DNA of 64,000 nt from Streptomyces sp. NBC_00490 (GTDB lineage Bacteria > Actinomycetota > Actinomycetes > Streptomycetales > Streptomycetaceae), in contig NZ_CP107869.1 of the NCBI RefSeq assembly GCF_036013645.1, forward strand, positions 2,108,001-2,172,000, written 5' to 3'. Of the stretch, positions 42,538-50,902 are shown piece by piece; position 1 is the stretch's first letter, and each line of letters begins with the position of its first letter. Made by a program: the position numbers and the translations under genes. The notes under the pieces are model-generated. The model was not told the DNA's origin. It worked only from the letters and a program-made list of their open reading frames with translations, and did no database searches.

Positions 42538-44657
42538 GTGCCGTGGCCCCCTCCGCGCAGCAGGGCGTCCGCGGCCGGTCCGGTCATGACGCCCTTCATC
42601 GCGAACAGTGCCAACAGCGGTCGCAGTACCCGGTGTTGGCGGAACAGCGTCTCGTCGAAGCGGCGCGCGACCGCCCGGTCGCCCTGTTCGCGGGGTCCGG
42701 TGCCGGTGGCGGAGGCGAGGTGCAGGGTGGAGCCGAGGCATTCGCCGGCGAGTTGCAGCCAGTCGCCGCCCCCGCGGGCGGCGAGGAAGGCGTACACGTC
42801 CTCGCTCTCCCGCTGGACGGTGCTCAAGTCGCCTTCGGCGTCGGGCTTTTCGTGCAGCCAGTCGTCGATCTCCCGGTATCCGCGAAAGCGCAGCAGATCG
42901 CTCTTGGTCACGGCCAGCGCGCACGGGACCGGCAGGAACGGGACGGCCGGGTCGGCCTGCTGGCGCAGCCGCTGGCGGACGTGCTCGAAGGCCGGGTCGC
43001 GGCCGGTGGCCCCGCCGTGCGAGGTCAGTCCGGGGATGCGGGTGGGGTCGACGACGCACAGCAGGGCGCTGAGCCGGTTGAGGAAGTCCGCCTCCCGGCC
43101 GGGGCGTTCCAGCCGGCCGCCGGCCACGTCGAAGAAGATCACGCTGTGCGATCGGCCGGAGTGCTCGTCGGTGACGACGAGGCCGGTGGCGTAACGCAGT
43201 TCGGGCCGGTCGGCGGTGGCCCGGAGTTCCTCGCGGCGGTCAATGAAGGGCGCGACGACCTCGTTGAGGTAGTGGTGGTAGCGCTGGGGGTCCAGCGCCT
43301 CGACGCGCAGCCCGTAGCGCCGCATGACGGTGGTCTTGCGCGCCTGGTCGATGATGGCGGCGAGCAGGTGGGACTTGCCGGTGGAGGAGGCGCCGACCAG
43401 CCCGATGCGAACCGGCTCGGTGCCGAACATCGGGTAGCGGTCGGGGAGTTCGTGCTGCGGTACGTCGTCGTTGCCCGGGCAGACCACATAGGTGCGGGCG
43501 AGCTGGGCGTTGCGCTCGGCGTCCGAGTGGACGGGCAGGTCCCGCTCGGGCACCATCTCGCCGGACGCGTCGAGGACCACCCGCTCGGCCGTGTCCCAGT
43601 TCAGCGCCCGCAGGCACATCGGGCACTCGACGGCGCCGAGGGCGCGGAGCGGACGGTCCGGGAGGATCCGCAGGCGCTGTCCCACCCGCCGCCACCACAC
43701 CGGTGGTCCTGCGGCGGCGCTGACATGCCGTTTGGCCCGCAGGCTCCCGGCGCCGCTTGCCTGCCGGGCGCGCAGGGCGCGGAACTCCTCGCGGGCGTGG
43801 GCCTCGCGCGCCCGTTCCCGCTCCGCGAGCGGGCGCTCCAGCAGTCCTTGCGGGGCGTCGCCTTCGGCCAGCCTGCGGGCCAGTTCGCGGGCGGGCGGGG
43901 TCACCGTGGAGCCCAGCGGGAACGCCGAGCGGAGCAGGTCCTGGAGCCAGTCCTCATGGCCCTGCGCGACCAGGTTGTGGACGCGCGGGTTGGAGACGCC
44001 GCGCGGCAGGGTCTCGCCGGTGGCCATCCAGAACGCCACCAGCGCGGCACTGAGCACGTCCTGGTCGGCGGAGGCGAGCAGCCCGGGCCGGAAGCCGGGC
44101 GCGTCCCAGTCGGTGACCGGCCGGTCGGGCAGGGGCTCGGTGGCGTACACCGCGCCTTCCAGTCCGGCCAGTTGGAGGCCCTCGGCCTCGTCCCACCACA
44201 GGTGTTCGGGGCTGATCCGGCCGTGCACGAGCCGGGCCTTGTGCAGTGCGGCGACGGCCTCGAAGAGGTCCTGGACGACCCTGCGCAGTCTCGGTCCGTG
44301 CAGCCGGTCCGGGGAGGCGAAGCCGGCCAGGCGTTCACCGCGGCAGTCGAGGATCAGCTTGTGCGGGCGCTCCGAGGGGTCGTAGGCGAGGACATGGGCG
44401 AGCTGCCGGGGCACCTGCGAGCCGTGGAAGTCGGCCACACTGCCGAAGAGTTCGGCGTGGCGGCGCATCTGCCGCTCGGCGTCGGGCCCCACCGCCTCCT
44501 GCACCATGACCGGATGCCGGCCGGGCATCCGGCGGTAGCGCCGCACCCGGAAGGGAGGCAGGTCGAACCGGGCGTGTTCCCCCGTCTCCGCCTCGAGGTC
44601 GAAGACCGCCTCTTCTCCGTCGCCGGAGCCGGGCCGTCGCCCCCGGAACTCCACCAC
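42534..44657 (-). CDS. Pseudokinase / zinc / TRAFAC GTPase fusion
   Basis: A 707-residue, three-part protein. Residues 40-265 have a protein-kinase outline with a broken catalytic loop (HGRISPEHLWWD at 145-156 in place of HRD..N, and LAGLEG in place of DFG), so a pseudokinase. A cysteine cluster follows (ECPMCLRAL at 344-352, later VVCPGN at 391-396), likely zinc-binding. A P-loop GTPase (415-700) has G1 GLVGASSTGKSHLL, G3 VIFFDVAGG and G4 AVTKSDLL. I prefer the GTG at 44657, which has GGAGGAG about 8 bases upstream, over the TTG at 44696. It heads the leftward operon and is divergent from the ubiquitin-like operon. Confidence 0.85.
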   Translation of the reverse strand: MVEFRGRRPGSGDGEEAVFDLEAETGEHARFDLPPFRVRRYRRMPGRHPVMVQEAVGPDAERQMRRHAELFGSVADFHGSQVPRQLAHVLAYDPSERPHKLILDCRGERLAGFASPDRLHGPRLRRVVQDLFEAVAALHKARLVHGRISPEHLWWDEAEGLQLAGLEGAVYATEPLPDRPVTDWDAPGFRPGLLASADQDVLSAALVAFWMATGETLPRGVSNPRVHNLVAQGHEDWLQDLLRSAFPLGSTVTPPARELARRLAEGDAPQGLLERPLAERERAREAHAREEFRALRARQASGAGSLRAKRHVSAAAGPPVWWRRVGQRLRILPDRPLRALGAVECPMCLRALNWDTAERVVLDASGEMVPERDLPVHSDAERNAQLARTYVVCPGNDDVPQHELPDRYPMFGTEPVRIGLVGASSTGKSHLLAAIIDQARKTTVMRRYGLRVEALDPQRYHHYLNEVVAPFIDRREELRATADRPELRYATGLVVTDEHSGRSHSVIFFDVAGGRLERPGREADFLNRLSALLCVVDPTRIPGLTSHGGATGRDPAFEHVRQRLRQQADPAVPFLPVPCALAVTKSDLLRFRGYREIDDWLHEKPDAEGDLSTVQRESEDVYAFLAARGGGDWLQLAGECLGSTLHLASATGTGPREQGDRAVARRFDETLFRQHRVLRPLLALFAMKGVMTGPAADALLRGGGHGT

Positions 44658-44861
44658 CCCCGCGTCTCCTCCCCGTCGAACCGCGTGGAAGACCAACTAT
44701 CACAGAACGTTGCCCGGCCGGGCCCTGCTTCAGGCAGAGCATCCGGATGAGTGCACCTGCCCTCCACATTCTCCTGACGGCTGATCAACTTCGGTTGGTG
44801 GAAGCCGAGTCGGAGATCGGTCCCGGCCGGTACAGTCGAGGCACGACGGGAGGGGGCGCCC
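44658..44861. promoter_or_regulatory. Shared divergent promoter region of the conflict island
   Basis: These 204 bases separate the GTPase operon (left) from the CHAT/ubiquitin-like operon (right). Candidate -10 boxes are GATAGT read leftward (44696-44701) and TACAGT read rightward (44831-44836); neither has a good -35 box, which suggests alternative sigma factors or activators. GGGAGGGGG precedes the rightward ATG. No strong inverted repeat is seen. Confidence 0.45.
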
Positions 44862-45755
44862 ATGGCGGCACTGACGGCTGTGCGGTTGCACCGCGACGGA
44901 GTACTGCGTGTCGTCGCCACCCTCTACGAGGACGCCACCGACGCCAAGCAGCTCCTCTACCGCCTGGGCGCGGACCCGTCGCGGCTGCCGCAGTTCGGGG
45001 GCGCCCAGGCGCCGCTCAGCACCTGGTTCGCGGTCTGCCGACTGATCGAGAACGGGGCGTTCGGGTTCACCCTGGAGGACCTGCTCGCGGAAGCCGCCCA
45101 GGACTATCCGGGCAACCCGGTCCTGCGCTCGGTGACGGCCGGTCCCGCCGCCCCGCCGGACGAGCCGGCCCTCCTCGTCCCGCCGGACGAACTCACGGTC
45201 CTGTGCCTGCTCGCGGGGCCGAAGGAGGAGTCGCGGCTCCAACTGCGCCTGGAATACCGCACCATCGAGGAGGCCGCCCGCCGGGGCAGCCGTCGCGCCC
45301 TCGACATCCGGCTGTCGGCGGCGACCCGGCGCCAGGACGTGATCCCGGCGCTCACCGAACACAAGCCGGACGTCCTGCACTTCGGCGGACACGGCGCGCC
45401 GAGCGGCCACCTGCTCCTCGAGGAGGACGACGGCTCGGTCGCCCCGGTCGCCGCCGAGGCCCTCGCCGCGGTCCTGCACGCCGTGGGCGGAGTGAGCGTG
45501 GTCGTGCTCAACGCCTGTCATCTGGGCCGCTACGCGAAGGTGCTCGCCCCGCACGCGCAGGAGGTCATCGGCTCCCCGGAGCGGCTCGCGGACCAGGACG
45601 CGCTGGCCTTCTGCCGGGACTACTACGCGGCGCTGGCCCTCGGCGCGTCCTGGGAGGGCGCCTTCGACCGGGGCCGGGCGGGCGTCGGCCTCGGCCCGCG
45701 CGGGCTGCCGGACCTGCGGCGCGAGGTGCGAGCCCGGGAGGGCGACACGGTATGA
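44862..45755 (+). CDS. EAD-CHAT protease, caspase-like effector
   Basis: A 297-residue protein. Residues 16-92 are an effector-associated domain (EAD): KQLLYRLGADPSRLPQFGG and WFAVCRLIENGAFGFTLEDL, then QDYPGNPV. Residues 110-260 form a CHAT (caspase/HetF-associated) peptidase with the catalytic His in DVLHFGGHGAPSG (His177) and Cys in VVVLNACHLG (Cys219). CHAT enzymes cut proteins after activation and often kill the cell. The same EAD pattern occurs at the N-terminus of the E2 protein three genes on, which suggests EAD-EAD recruitment. It is the first gene of the rightward operon and overlaps the next by 4 bases. Confidence 0.88.
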   Translation: MAALTAVRLHRDGVLRVVATLYEDATDAKQLLYRLGADPSRLPQFGGAQAPLSTWFAVCRLIENGAFGFTLEDLLAEAAQDYPGNPVLRSVTAGPAAPPDEPALLVPPDELTVLCLLAGPKEESRLQLRLEYRTIEEAARRGSRRALDIRLSAATRRQDVIPALTEHKPDVLHFGGHGAPSGHLLLEEDDGSVAPVAAEALAAVLHAVGGVSVVVLNACHLGRYAKVLAPHAQEVIGSPERLADQDALAFCRDYYAALALGASWEGAFDRGRAGVGLGPRGLPDLRREVRAREGDTV

Positions 45756-46498
45756 CGGACCCGCGGCCCCGCACCGTGAGCGTGCACGTCCCCCAGGGCG
45801 TGAACGTGGCCGAGCGGCGCCGCCGCAGCCAGGAGCGGGAGCGCGCCCAGACGCGGGCGGAGACCGTCGGCGGACCGAGCCCGGCGGCGTACGACTTCCT
45901 GCTCGGCCAGGCGGGCGGGAGCCGCGAGTCGGACGCCCTGCCGGGCTGGGACGACGACGAGCCCGGCGAGGAGGTCACCGTCGTCACCTCGCAGTTGCTG
46001 CGCAAACTCGGCTCGGCGGGCACCACCTGCCCCGTCTGCCACCACTCCTTCCGGCTGGGCGAGCAGATCTCCATCGAGCGCGCGGAGACCGGCCCCGGCG
46101 TCGTGCTCAAGCACCGCAGCCGACTGCTCGACTGCCTCAACCCCGAGGCGGGCGCGCAGACTTCCGCGACGGCCGCGCTGTTCCACTCGGGGCTCGACGA
46201 GGCCAACCCGCCGCCACCGGAACTGTCCACCGTACGGCTGCAGGGCGACCACCCCCTGCTGCGGCTCCACCCGGGTCCGGGCGGCGGAGCGCACACCCGG
46301 CACCGGTGCTGGGTGTGCGGCCACACCTTCCGCCCGGACGAGGTGGTCATCCACTGCACCTGCTCGCCGCACGCTCCGACCTGCGCGAGCGCCGTCCACC
46401 GGGACCCCGACCACGGCCTGGTCTGCTACGACGACTGGAAGGCGCAGCATCCGGGGGTGCCGTGTCTGATGCTCAACTCCCTGCGGGACACCCGGTGA
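45752..46498 (+). CDS. RING-like zinc-binding protein, candidate E3 component
   Basis: A 248-residue protein. After a charged N-terminus (PQGVNVAERRRRSQERERAQ) comes CPVCHHSFRLGE (Cys93, Cys96) and a second cluster C-W-V-C-G-H (Cys186, Cys189), HCTCSPHAPTC (Cys202, Cys204, Cys211) and LVCYDDW (Cys225). The spacing suggests two zinc sites like a RING or treble-clef fold. Placed between the protease and E1 genes of a ubiquitin-like operon, it is a reasonable E3-like adaptor; that function is inferred, not shown. It overlaps both neighbours by 4 bases (ATGA at 45752, GTGA at 46495). Confidence 0.75.
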   Translation: MTDPRPRTVSVHVPQGVNVAERRRRSQERERAQTRAETVGGPSPAAYDFLLGQAGGSRESDALPGWDDDEPGEEVTVVTSQLLRKLGSAGTTCPVCHHSFRLGEQISIERAETGPGVVLKHRSRLLDCLNPEAGAQTSATAALFHSGLDEANPPPPELSTVRLQGDHPLLRLHPGPGGGAHTRHRCWVCGHTFRPDEVVIHCTCSPHAPTCASAVHRDPDHGLVCYDDWKAQHPGVPCLMLNSLRDTR

Positions 46499-47586
46499 CC
46501 GGGGACCGGTTCGCGCGGCACGCCCTGATCCCCGGCTGGGACCAGAAGCGGCTCGCCGGGGCGACGGTCGTGCTGGCGGGCGCCGGGGCGCTGGGCAACA
46601 CCGTGGCTCAGACGCTCGCCCTGTCCGGTCTGGGCCGGCTGGTGGTGTGCGACCCGGACACGGTCGCCGTCAGCAACCTCAGCCGCTGTCCGCTGTTCCG
46701 TGCGGCGGACGTGGGCCGGCCCAAGGCGCGCGTCCTCGCTCGGGCGCTGACGGACCTGGCGCCCGACACGGTGGTGGACGCGCGCGAGGCGCCGCATGTC
46801 TCGGGTGCCGGGCTGGCCGAACTGCGCGCGGCCGACCTGGTGGTGGGCGCGCTGGACAGCCGGGCGGCCCGGATCGCGCTGGCCGGGCGGTGCACGCTCG
46901 CCGGGACGGGCATGCTCGACGGCGGCACGCACGCGTGGGGCGGCGAGGTCGCCTGGTTCCCGCCGGGCGGACGCTGCTGGGCCTGCGGCCTCGGTCCGGC
47001 CGAGCGAGCGGTGCAGGACGACCCCTGGTCGTGCGCGGCACCCGGTCCGGCCGGTGCGGTGGGCGCCTCGGCCCCAGTGTCCGCGCTGGTCGGCACCTGG
47101 CTGGCCGACTTCGCCGTACGACTGCTGCTCGGGCTGTCCGTGCCGGACGCGCCGCTGCGGATCGACGCCGCCGGTCTGGCCGTACCGCTGTCCGGGACCG
47201 CGCCGCGCGACCGGCCCGACCCCGGCTGCCCGTTGCACGAGCGGCTTCCCGACGGGGTTCCGGTGCTGCCGCTGGACCACGGGGCCACGGTGGCCGAGCT
47301 GTTGGACCACGTGGACATGCGCGAAGAGCCCCTCACCTGGGCAGGATTCAGCAGGCCGGTGCGGCGGCGGGCGGCGGTGCCCGCCGTCACCTCCCGGCTG
47401 CGGTCCGCGCCCGCCTCGGCGCGGCTGAGCGCACTGGGGGTGGCGCCGCGCGAAGTGCTGCCCGTGGCCCGGCGGGACGGATCGGGGCTGCGGTACGTCG
47501 AGTTGGCCGCGACCGCGGCTGAACCGGTGGGTGCGCCGGGCGAGTCGGGCCAGGAACGCCGCGCGACAACGGAGGGTGCCGGGTGA
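46495..47586 (+). CDS. ThiF/MoeB-like E1 activating enzyme
   Basis: A 363-residue protein. The ATP-binding loop GAGALGNTVAQTLALSGLGR starts at residue 29, followed by VVCDPDTVAVSNLSR with Asp53 and Asp55, and VGALDSRAAR with Asp121, all expected for adenylation of a ubiquitin-like tail. CWACG (161-165) and GCPLHE (about 242) may be the zinc ligands, and Cys180 in DPWSCAAPGPAGAVG lies where MoeB/E1 proteins carry the crossover Cys. The C-terminal 110 residues are an unassigned extension. Start GTG at 46495 overlaps the RING-like gene. It would activate the modifier for the E2 encoded next. Confidence 0.9.
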   Translation: MTGDRFARHALIPGWDQKRLAGATVVLAGAGALGNTVAQTLALSGLGRLVVCDPDTVAVSNLSRCPLFRAADVGRPKARVLARALTDLAPDTVVDAREAPHVSGAGLAELRAADLVVGALDSRAARIALAGRCTLAGTGMLDGGTHAWGGEVAWFPPGGRCWACGLGPAERAVQDDPWSCAAPGPAGAVGASAPVSALVGTWLADFAVRLLLGLSVPDAPLRIDAAGLAVPLSGTAPRDRPDPGCPLHERLPDGVPVLPLDHGATVAELLDHVDMREEPLTWAGFSRPVRRRAAVPAVTSRLRSAPASARLSALGVAPREVLPVARRDGSGLRYVELAATAAEPVGAPGESGQERRATTEGAG

Positions 47587-49034
47587 GGGACGAGCTGTAC
47601 AACGAGCTGGAGCGGGTGATCAACCCCCGGGAGGGCGAGATCATCCTGCGGACCATCGGTTTCCCGGAGAGCCGGCTGCCGTCGGTGGACGCGACGTCAC
47701 GGGTCTACTGGTCCGAGGCGCGCCGTCTGATCGACGCGGGCGTGCTCGTGGACGGCGAGGCCCAGCTGGCCCGCGCGGTGCACAACGAGTACCCGGGCAA
47801 CGCCCTGTTCCGGGCCTCGGTCGAGGCGCTGGAGCCGGTCACCGAGCCGCCGACGCCGCCCCGCGCCGAGCCGCACGCCACGCACCCGGGCTCGGCGGGC
47901 CCCTCCGGTGCGGAGCGGTATCCCACGCTGGTCTTCGTGTGCAGCACCCACCACGCCGCGTTCATCCACGAGGTGCGCGAAGTCGACCCCCAGGCCGAGA
48001 TGTTCTTCGTCAGCCAGGGCGAGGAGGCCCAGGTCGGACAGATCGCGATGTCGCTGACGTACGAACTGGCGCCCGGTCAGATCGACGCGCTGCGCGGGCG
48101 GTTGGTCGGCGCGGGTGCCCCGGCGGACCTGGAGCTCCTCCAGGAGGTGTACGACCACCGCCCCTATCTGCTGGAGGCGCTCCGGGTCAACGGCCCCGAC
48201 CAGCAGCCCTACGACCTGGCGGGCGTGCCCTCGATCACGCCGGTGCGGGACATCGCCGCCGCCGTGCTCGCCCACTACGAGGGCCGCATGGGGCGCCGCC
48301 CGCGTACCGTCGTCGACCACCAGCAGCCGGACGGCAGCTTCCGTCGCCTCGACCCGGCGCAGTCCCTGCACGAAGCGGGGGTGCGCGAGGGCGAGACCCT
48401 CAACGTCTATCCCGAAGCCACCGCCGGCAACGCCCAGTTGCGGATGCAGGCGATCATCCGGGTCCGCGAGGAGATGCAGCGCTACGCGGACCAGCACGCG
48501 GACTTCGAGATCGTCGACACGGACGACCCGGAGTTCCCCACCGACTACGAGATCCGCTTCAAGGGATCCGGTCTGCGCCTTCCCGACCAGCAGAACGCGA
48601 ACACCTTCCCGCGCCCGGAACTGCAGGAGAGGCACAACGCGCTGATCCTGCTGGGCCCGGACTTCCCGCTGGTCGCCCCGGCCGTCTTCTGGCTGAGCCC
48701 GATCTTCCACCCCAACATCAAGGGGCCCGATCCGCAGTACCCCCAGGCCGAAGGGGCCGTCTGTCTGGGGGTGCTGGCGCACTCCTGGCGTCCGGCCCTG
48801 GACTTCGGCCAGCTGTGCCAGATGCTCGTGGACATGGCTGGGTATCGTAACTACGAGATCACGGACAGTTTCAACCCGATCGCGGCTTATTGGGCCCAGA
48901 CCGAGGAAGGTGCGGCCATGATCGAGGCCATCGGGGGCAAGCCGCCGATGGCGGCCCCGCCTCCCGAGGACGGCGCCCTGCGCGTCGGCGCCCTGCGGAT
49001 AAGGCCCACGGACGGGGTGGCCGATGGCACTTGA
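47583..49034 (+). CDS. EAD-Ubl-E2 ubiquitin-conjugating enzyme fusion
   Basis: A 483-residue protein begun by GTG at 47583. Residues 1-85 are an EAD like that of the CHAT protein (ILRTIGFPESRLPSVD, WSEARRLIDAGVL, HNEYPGN). A middle region (112-195) is unassigned. Residues 200-280 look like a ubiquitin-like fold (DGSFRRLDPAQSLHEAGVRE then GETLNVYPEA). Residues 285-445 are an E2 fold with the full HPN motif (IFHPNIKGP, His376-Pro-Asn) and the catalytic Cys394 in AEGAVCLGVLAHSWRPALDF. So conjugation chemistry should be intact. The Ubl lacks a free diglycine end, being internal. It overlaps the E1 gene by 4 and the JAMM gene by 11 bases. Confidence 0.9.
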   Translation: MRDELYNELERVINPREGEIILRTIGFPESRLPSVDATSRVYWSEARRLIDAGVLVDGEAQLARAVHNEYPGNALFRASVEALEPVTEPPTPPRAEPHATHPGSAGPSGAERYPTLVFVCSTHHAAFIHEVREVDPQAEMFFVSQGEEAQVGQIAMSLTYELAPGQIDALRGRLVGAGAPADLELLQEVYDHRPYLLEALRVNGPDQQPYDLAGVPSITPVRDIAAAVLAHYEGRMGRRPRTVVDHQQPDGSFRRLDPAQSLHEAGVREGETLNVYPEATAGNAQLRMQAIIRVREEMQRYADQHADFEIVDTDDPEFPTDYEIRFKGSGLRLPDQQNANTFPRPELQERHNALILLGPDFPLVAPAVFWLSPIFHPNIKGPDPQYPQAEGAVCLGVLAHSWRPALDFGQLCQMLVDMAGYRNYEITDSFNPIAAYWAQTEEGAAMIEAIGGKPPMAAPPPEDGALRVGALRIRPTDGVADGT

Positions 49035-50052
49035 CATCGAGCTGTTCCGGGGCGAGTCACGGCAACTGGTGCGCACCGAGGCCCTGATCTCACTGCTGAA
49101 GCCGGCCTTCGCGGCGGAGACGGCCCCGTTCAAGGGCAACGCGCGCTTCGTCCTGATGCTGCGCAACGACCCCGGCCCCGACACCTACGAGGGAGACCCG
49201 CACCTCACCAATCTCCGTGCCGACTTCGGGTACATCCATGTCAAGATCCACATGGAGGGACGCGTGGTCCACCAGAAGCCCTACTCCGTGAACAGTCTCG
49301 TCGGCCCGATCCTCGCCCGGCTGGCCCGTGAGCTCGCCCCGGAGGAGCGCCGGTGGGCGTTCCGTATCGCGGGGCTGCCCTCGCCCGAGGACGATGACTC
49401 GGCCCAGCGGCTGCCTCCGGTGGTGGACGGCACGGACGACATCGACACCTCCCGCTCCACCCGGCTGGCGTTCGGCATCCGTCCGGCGGCCGAACCCCAG
49501 ATCCCGCTGCTGGACCTCGCCGAGTACGGGATCGAACTGACCGATACCGAGGCACCGGTGACCGTGCTGCTCGGCGCCGGGGTGCGGCGGCGGCTGATGG
49601 AGATGGAGCTGTCGACCGAGATCGAGGAGGGCGGCTTCCTGGTCGGGCGGGCCTTCCGGCGGGCGGACGTCCCGGAGCTGCACGCGGTCATCGTCGACGA
49701 GGTGCTCCCGGCCGAGCACTCGGGGGCCTCGCTGATGCACTTCACGTTCACCGGGGACTCGTTCGGCGCGATGAACCGCACCCTCGGCGACCGTCAGCTG
49801 GTCGGCTGGTACCACACGCACCTGTTCCAGACCGAACGCACCATCGGCCTCTCCCGCACCGACATCGACCTGCACCGGGACACCTTCCGGCGCCCCTGGC
49901 AGGTGGCCGCCCTCATCAACCTCACCTCGCGTCGGCGGGTGCTGACCTGCTACGCCTCCTCCGACGACTGGATGGCCCCCTGTCCGATCCGGAACCTCGA
50001 TGACGACGCTGACAAGCACCGTAGTACGCATCCTTCACTGGGCCATCACTGA
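49024..50052 (+). CDS. JAB/JAMM metalloprotease (deubiquitinase-like)
   Basis: A 342-residue protein. The JAMM site is complete: Glu in STEIEEGGFLVGRA (about 201-202), GWYHTHLFQ with His264 and His266, then LSRTDIDLHRD with Ser277 and Asp280 (HxH-x10-SxxD). Such enzymes cleave isopeptide bonds after a modifier or process a modifier precursor. The N-terminal 120 residues (FVLMLRNDPGPDTYEGDPHL, then a strand-rich part) are a separate unassigned domain. The start ATG at 49024 lies inside the E2 gene's 3' end. Its 3' end overlaps the next gene by 53 bases. Confidence 0.9.
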   Translation: MALDIELFRGESRQLVRTEALISLLKPAFAAETAPFKGNARFVLMLRNDPGPDTYEGDPHLTNLRADFGYIHVKIHMEGRVVHQKPYSVNSLVGPILARLARELAPEERRWAFRIAGLPSPEDDDSAQRLPPVVDGTDDIDTSRSTRLAFGIRPAAEPQIPLLDLAEYGIELTDTEAPVTVLLGAGVRRRLMEMELSTEIEEGGFLVGRAFRRADVPELHAVIVDEVLPAEHSGASLMHFTFTGDSFGAMNRTLGDRQLVGWYHTHLFQTERTIGLSRTDIDLHRDTFRRPWQVAALINLTSRRRVLTCYASSDDWMAPCPIRNLDDDADKHRSTHPSLGHH

Positions 50053-50902
50053 ACCGGCGCCCGGCGGCACACCCTCACCGCCCCCCACCACCTCGGCCCG
50101 GCCGCACGGGACCGCGGACGACCCCGTCGCCCTGCTGGAGCGGCTGGCCCGGGTCACGGCGGCCCGGCTGCGACTGTCCGACCCGCCGCTCGGCGATCGC
50201 GGGCCGACCGGCCTGGAGCCGCTGATGGTCGCCGCCGCGCTGGCTCTGCGGGACGACCCGGCGACCGCCCGCCAGGCGGTGTTCGGGGTGAACGGCACAG
50301 GTACCGTACGGGATCTGATGTGCCGTCATGGCCTGGTGGGCCGGGCGCTGTCGGCGACGCCGGTCGACGCCGAGCTGCGGGCGGACCTGCTGCGCGCCTC
50401 CCCCCTCACCGCGCTCTTCGACGACCCTCCGCCCGACGCGCGGGAGCAGTGCGGTCAGCTCCTCGACCGGTTCCTCGACCACCCCGAGGGCCGGCGTACG
50501 GCGGTCGCGGCCCTCGCGGCACCGCCGCCCTCACCCGAGACCGCCCGCCACCGCGCGGCGCTGCTGCGCCGGTTCCGCTTCACCCCGGGGGAGAGAACAG
50601 TCGTGTACGAGGTGTACGAGACGGCACTGCTGCACCACGGCGAGCACTACCGCCGACTCACCGACGACATACGGCAGTTGGTTGGCGACAGCCCGGCCCG
50701 GCTGCTGGAGGACGACACGCGCGGACAGTGGGCGCGGGCCACGCTCGACTGGTGGGAACCCCTGGCCGTCCTGGCCCGCCGCCACCCCGGGGAACTGCGC
50801 CGCCGCAGGATGCTCGAGGGGTATCGCACGGGCGTGGGACTGCACCGTGTCTACGGCCGGGTGCGGGAGTTCGAGGGACTGCGCGAGGTGCTGGACCGAT
50901 GA
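50000..50902 (+). CDS. Hypothetical protein of the ubiquitin-like operon
   Basis: A 300-residue protein, Ala/Leu/Arg-rich and predicted helical, with no membrane segment or recognised motif. The N-terminal 45 residues are Pro/Thr-rich (PAPGGTPSPPPTTSARPHG). The ATG at 50000 lies 53 bases inside the JAMM gene, without a clear ribosome site; a later start is possible. It overlaps the AAA ATPase gene by 4 bases (50899-50902). Being fixed between the deubiquitinase and the AAA gene, it may be an adaptor linking conjugation to the unfoldase; that is inference. Confidence 0.65.
   Translation: MTTLTSTVVRILHWAITEPAPGGTPSPPPTTSARPHGTADDPVALLERLARVTAARLRLSDPPLGDRGPTGLEPLMVAAALALRDDPATARQAVFGVNGTGTVRDLMCRHGLVGRALSATPVDAELRADLLRASPLTALFDDPPPDAREQCGQLLDRFLDHPEGRRTAVAALAAPPPSPETARHRAALLRRFRFTPGERTVVYEVYETALLHHGEHYRRLTDDIRQLVGDSPARLLEDDTRGQWARATLDWWEPLAVLARRHPGELRRRRMLEGYRTGVGLHRVYGRVREFEGLREVLDR

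Noticed and set aside
44696..44696. TTG at 44696 as the start of the GTPase gene
   Set aside because: It has no ribosome site and lies on a possible -10 box; the GTG at 44657 has GGAGGAG well placed and fits better.
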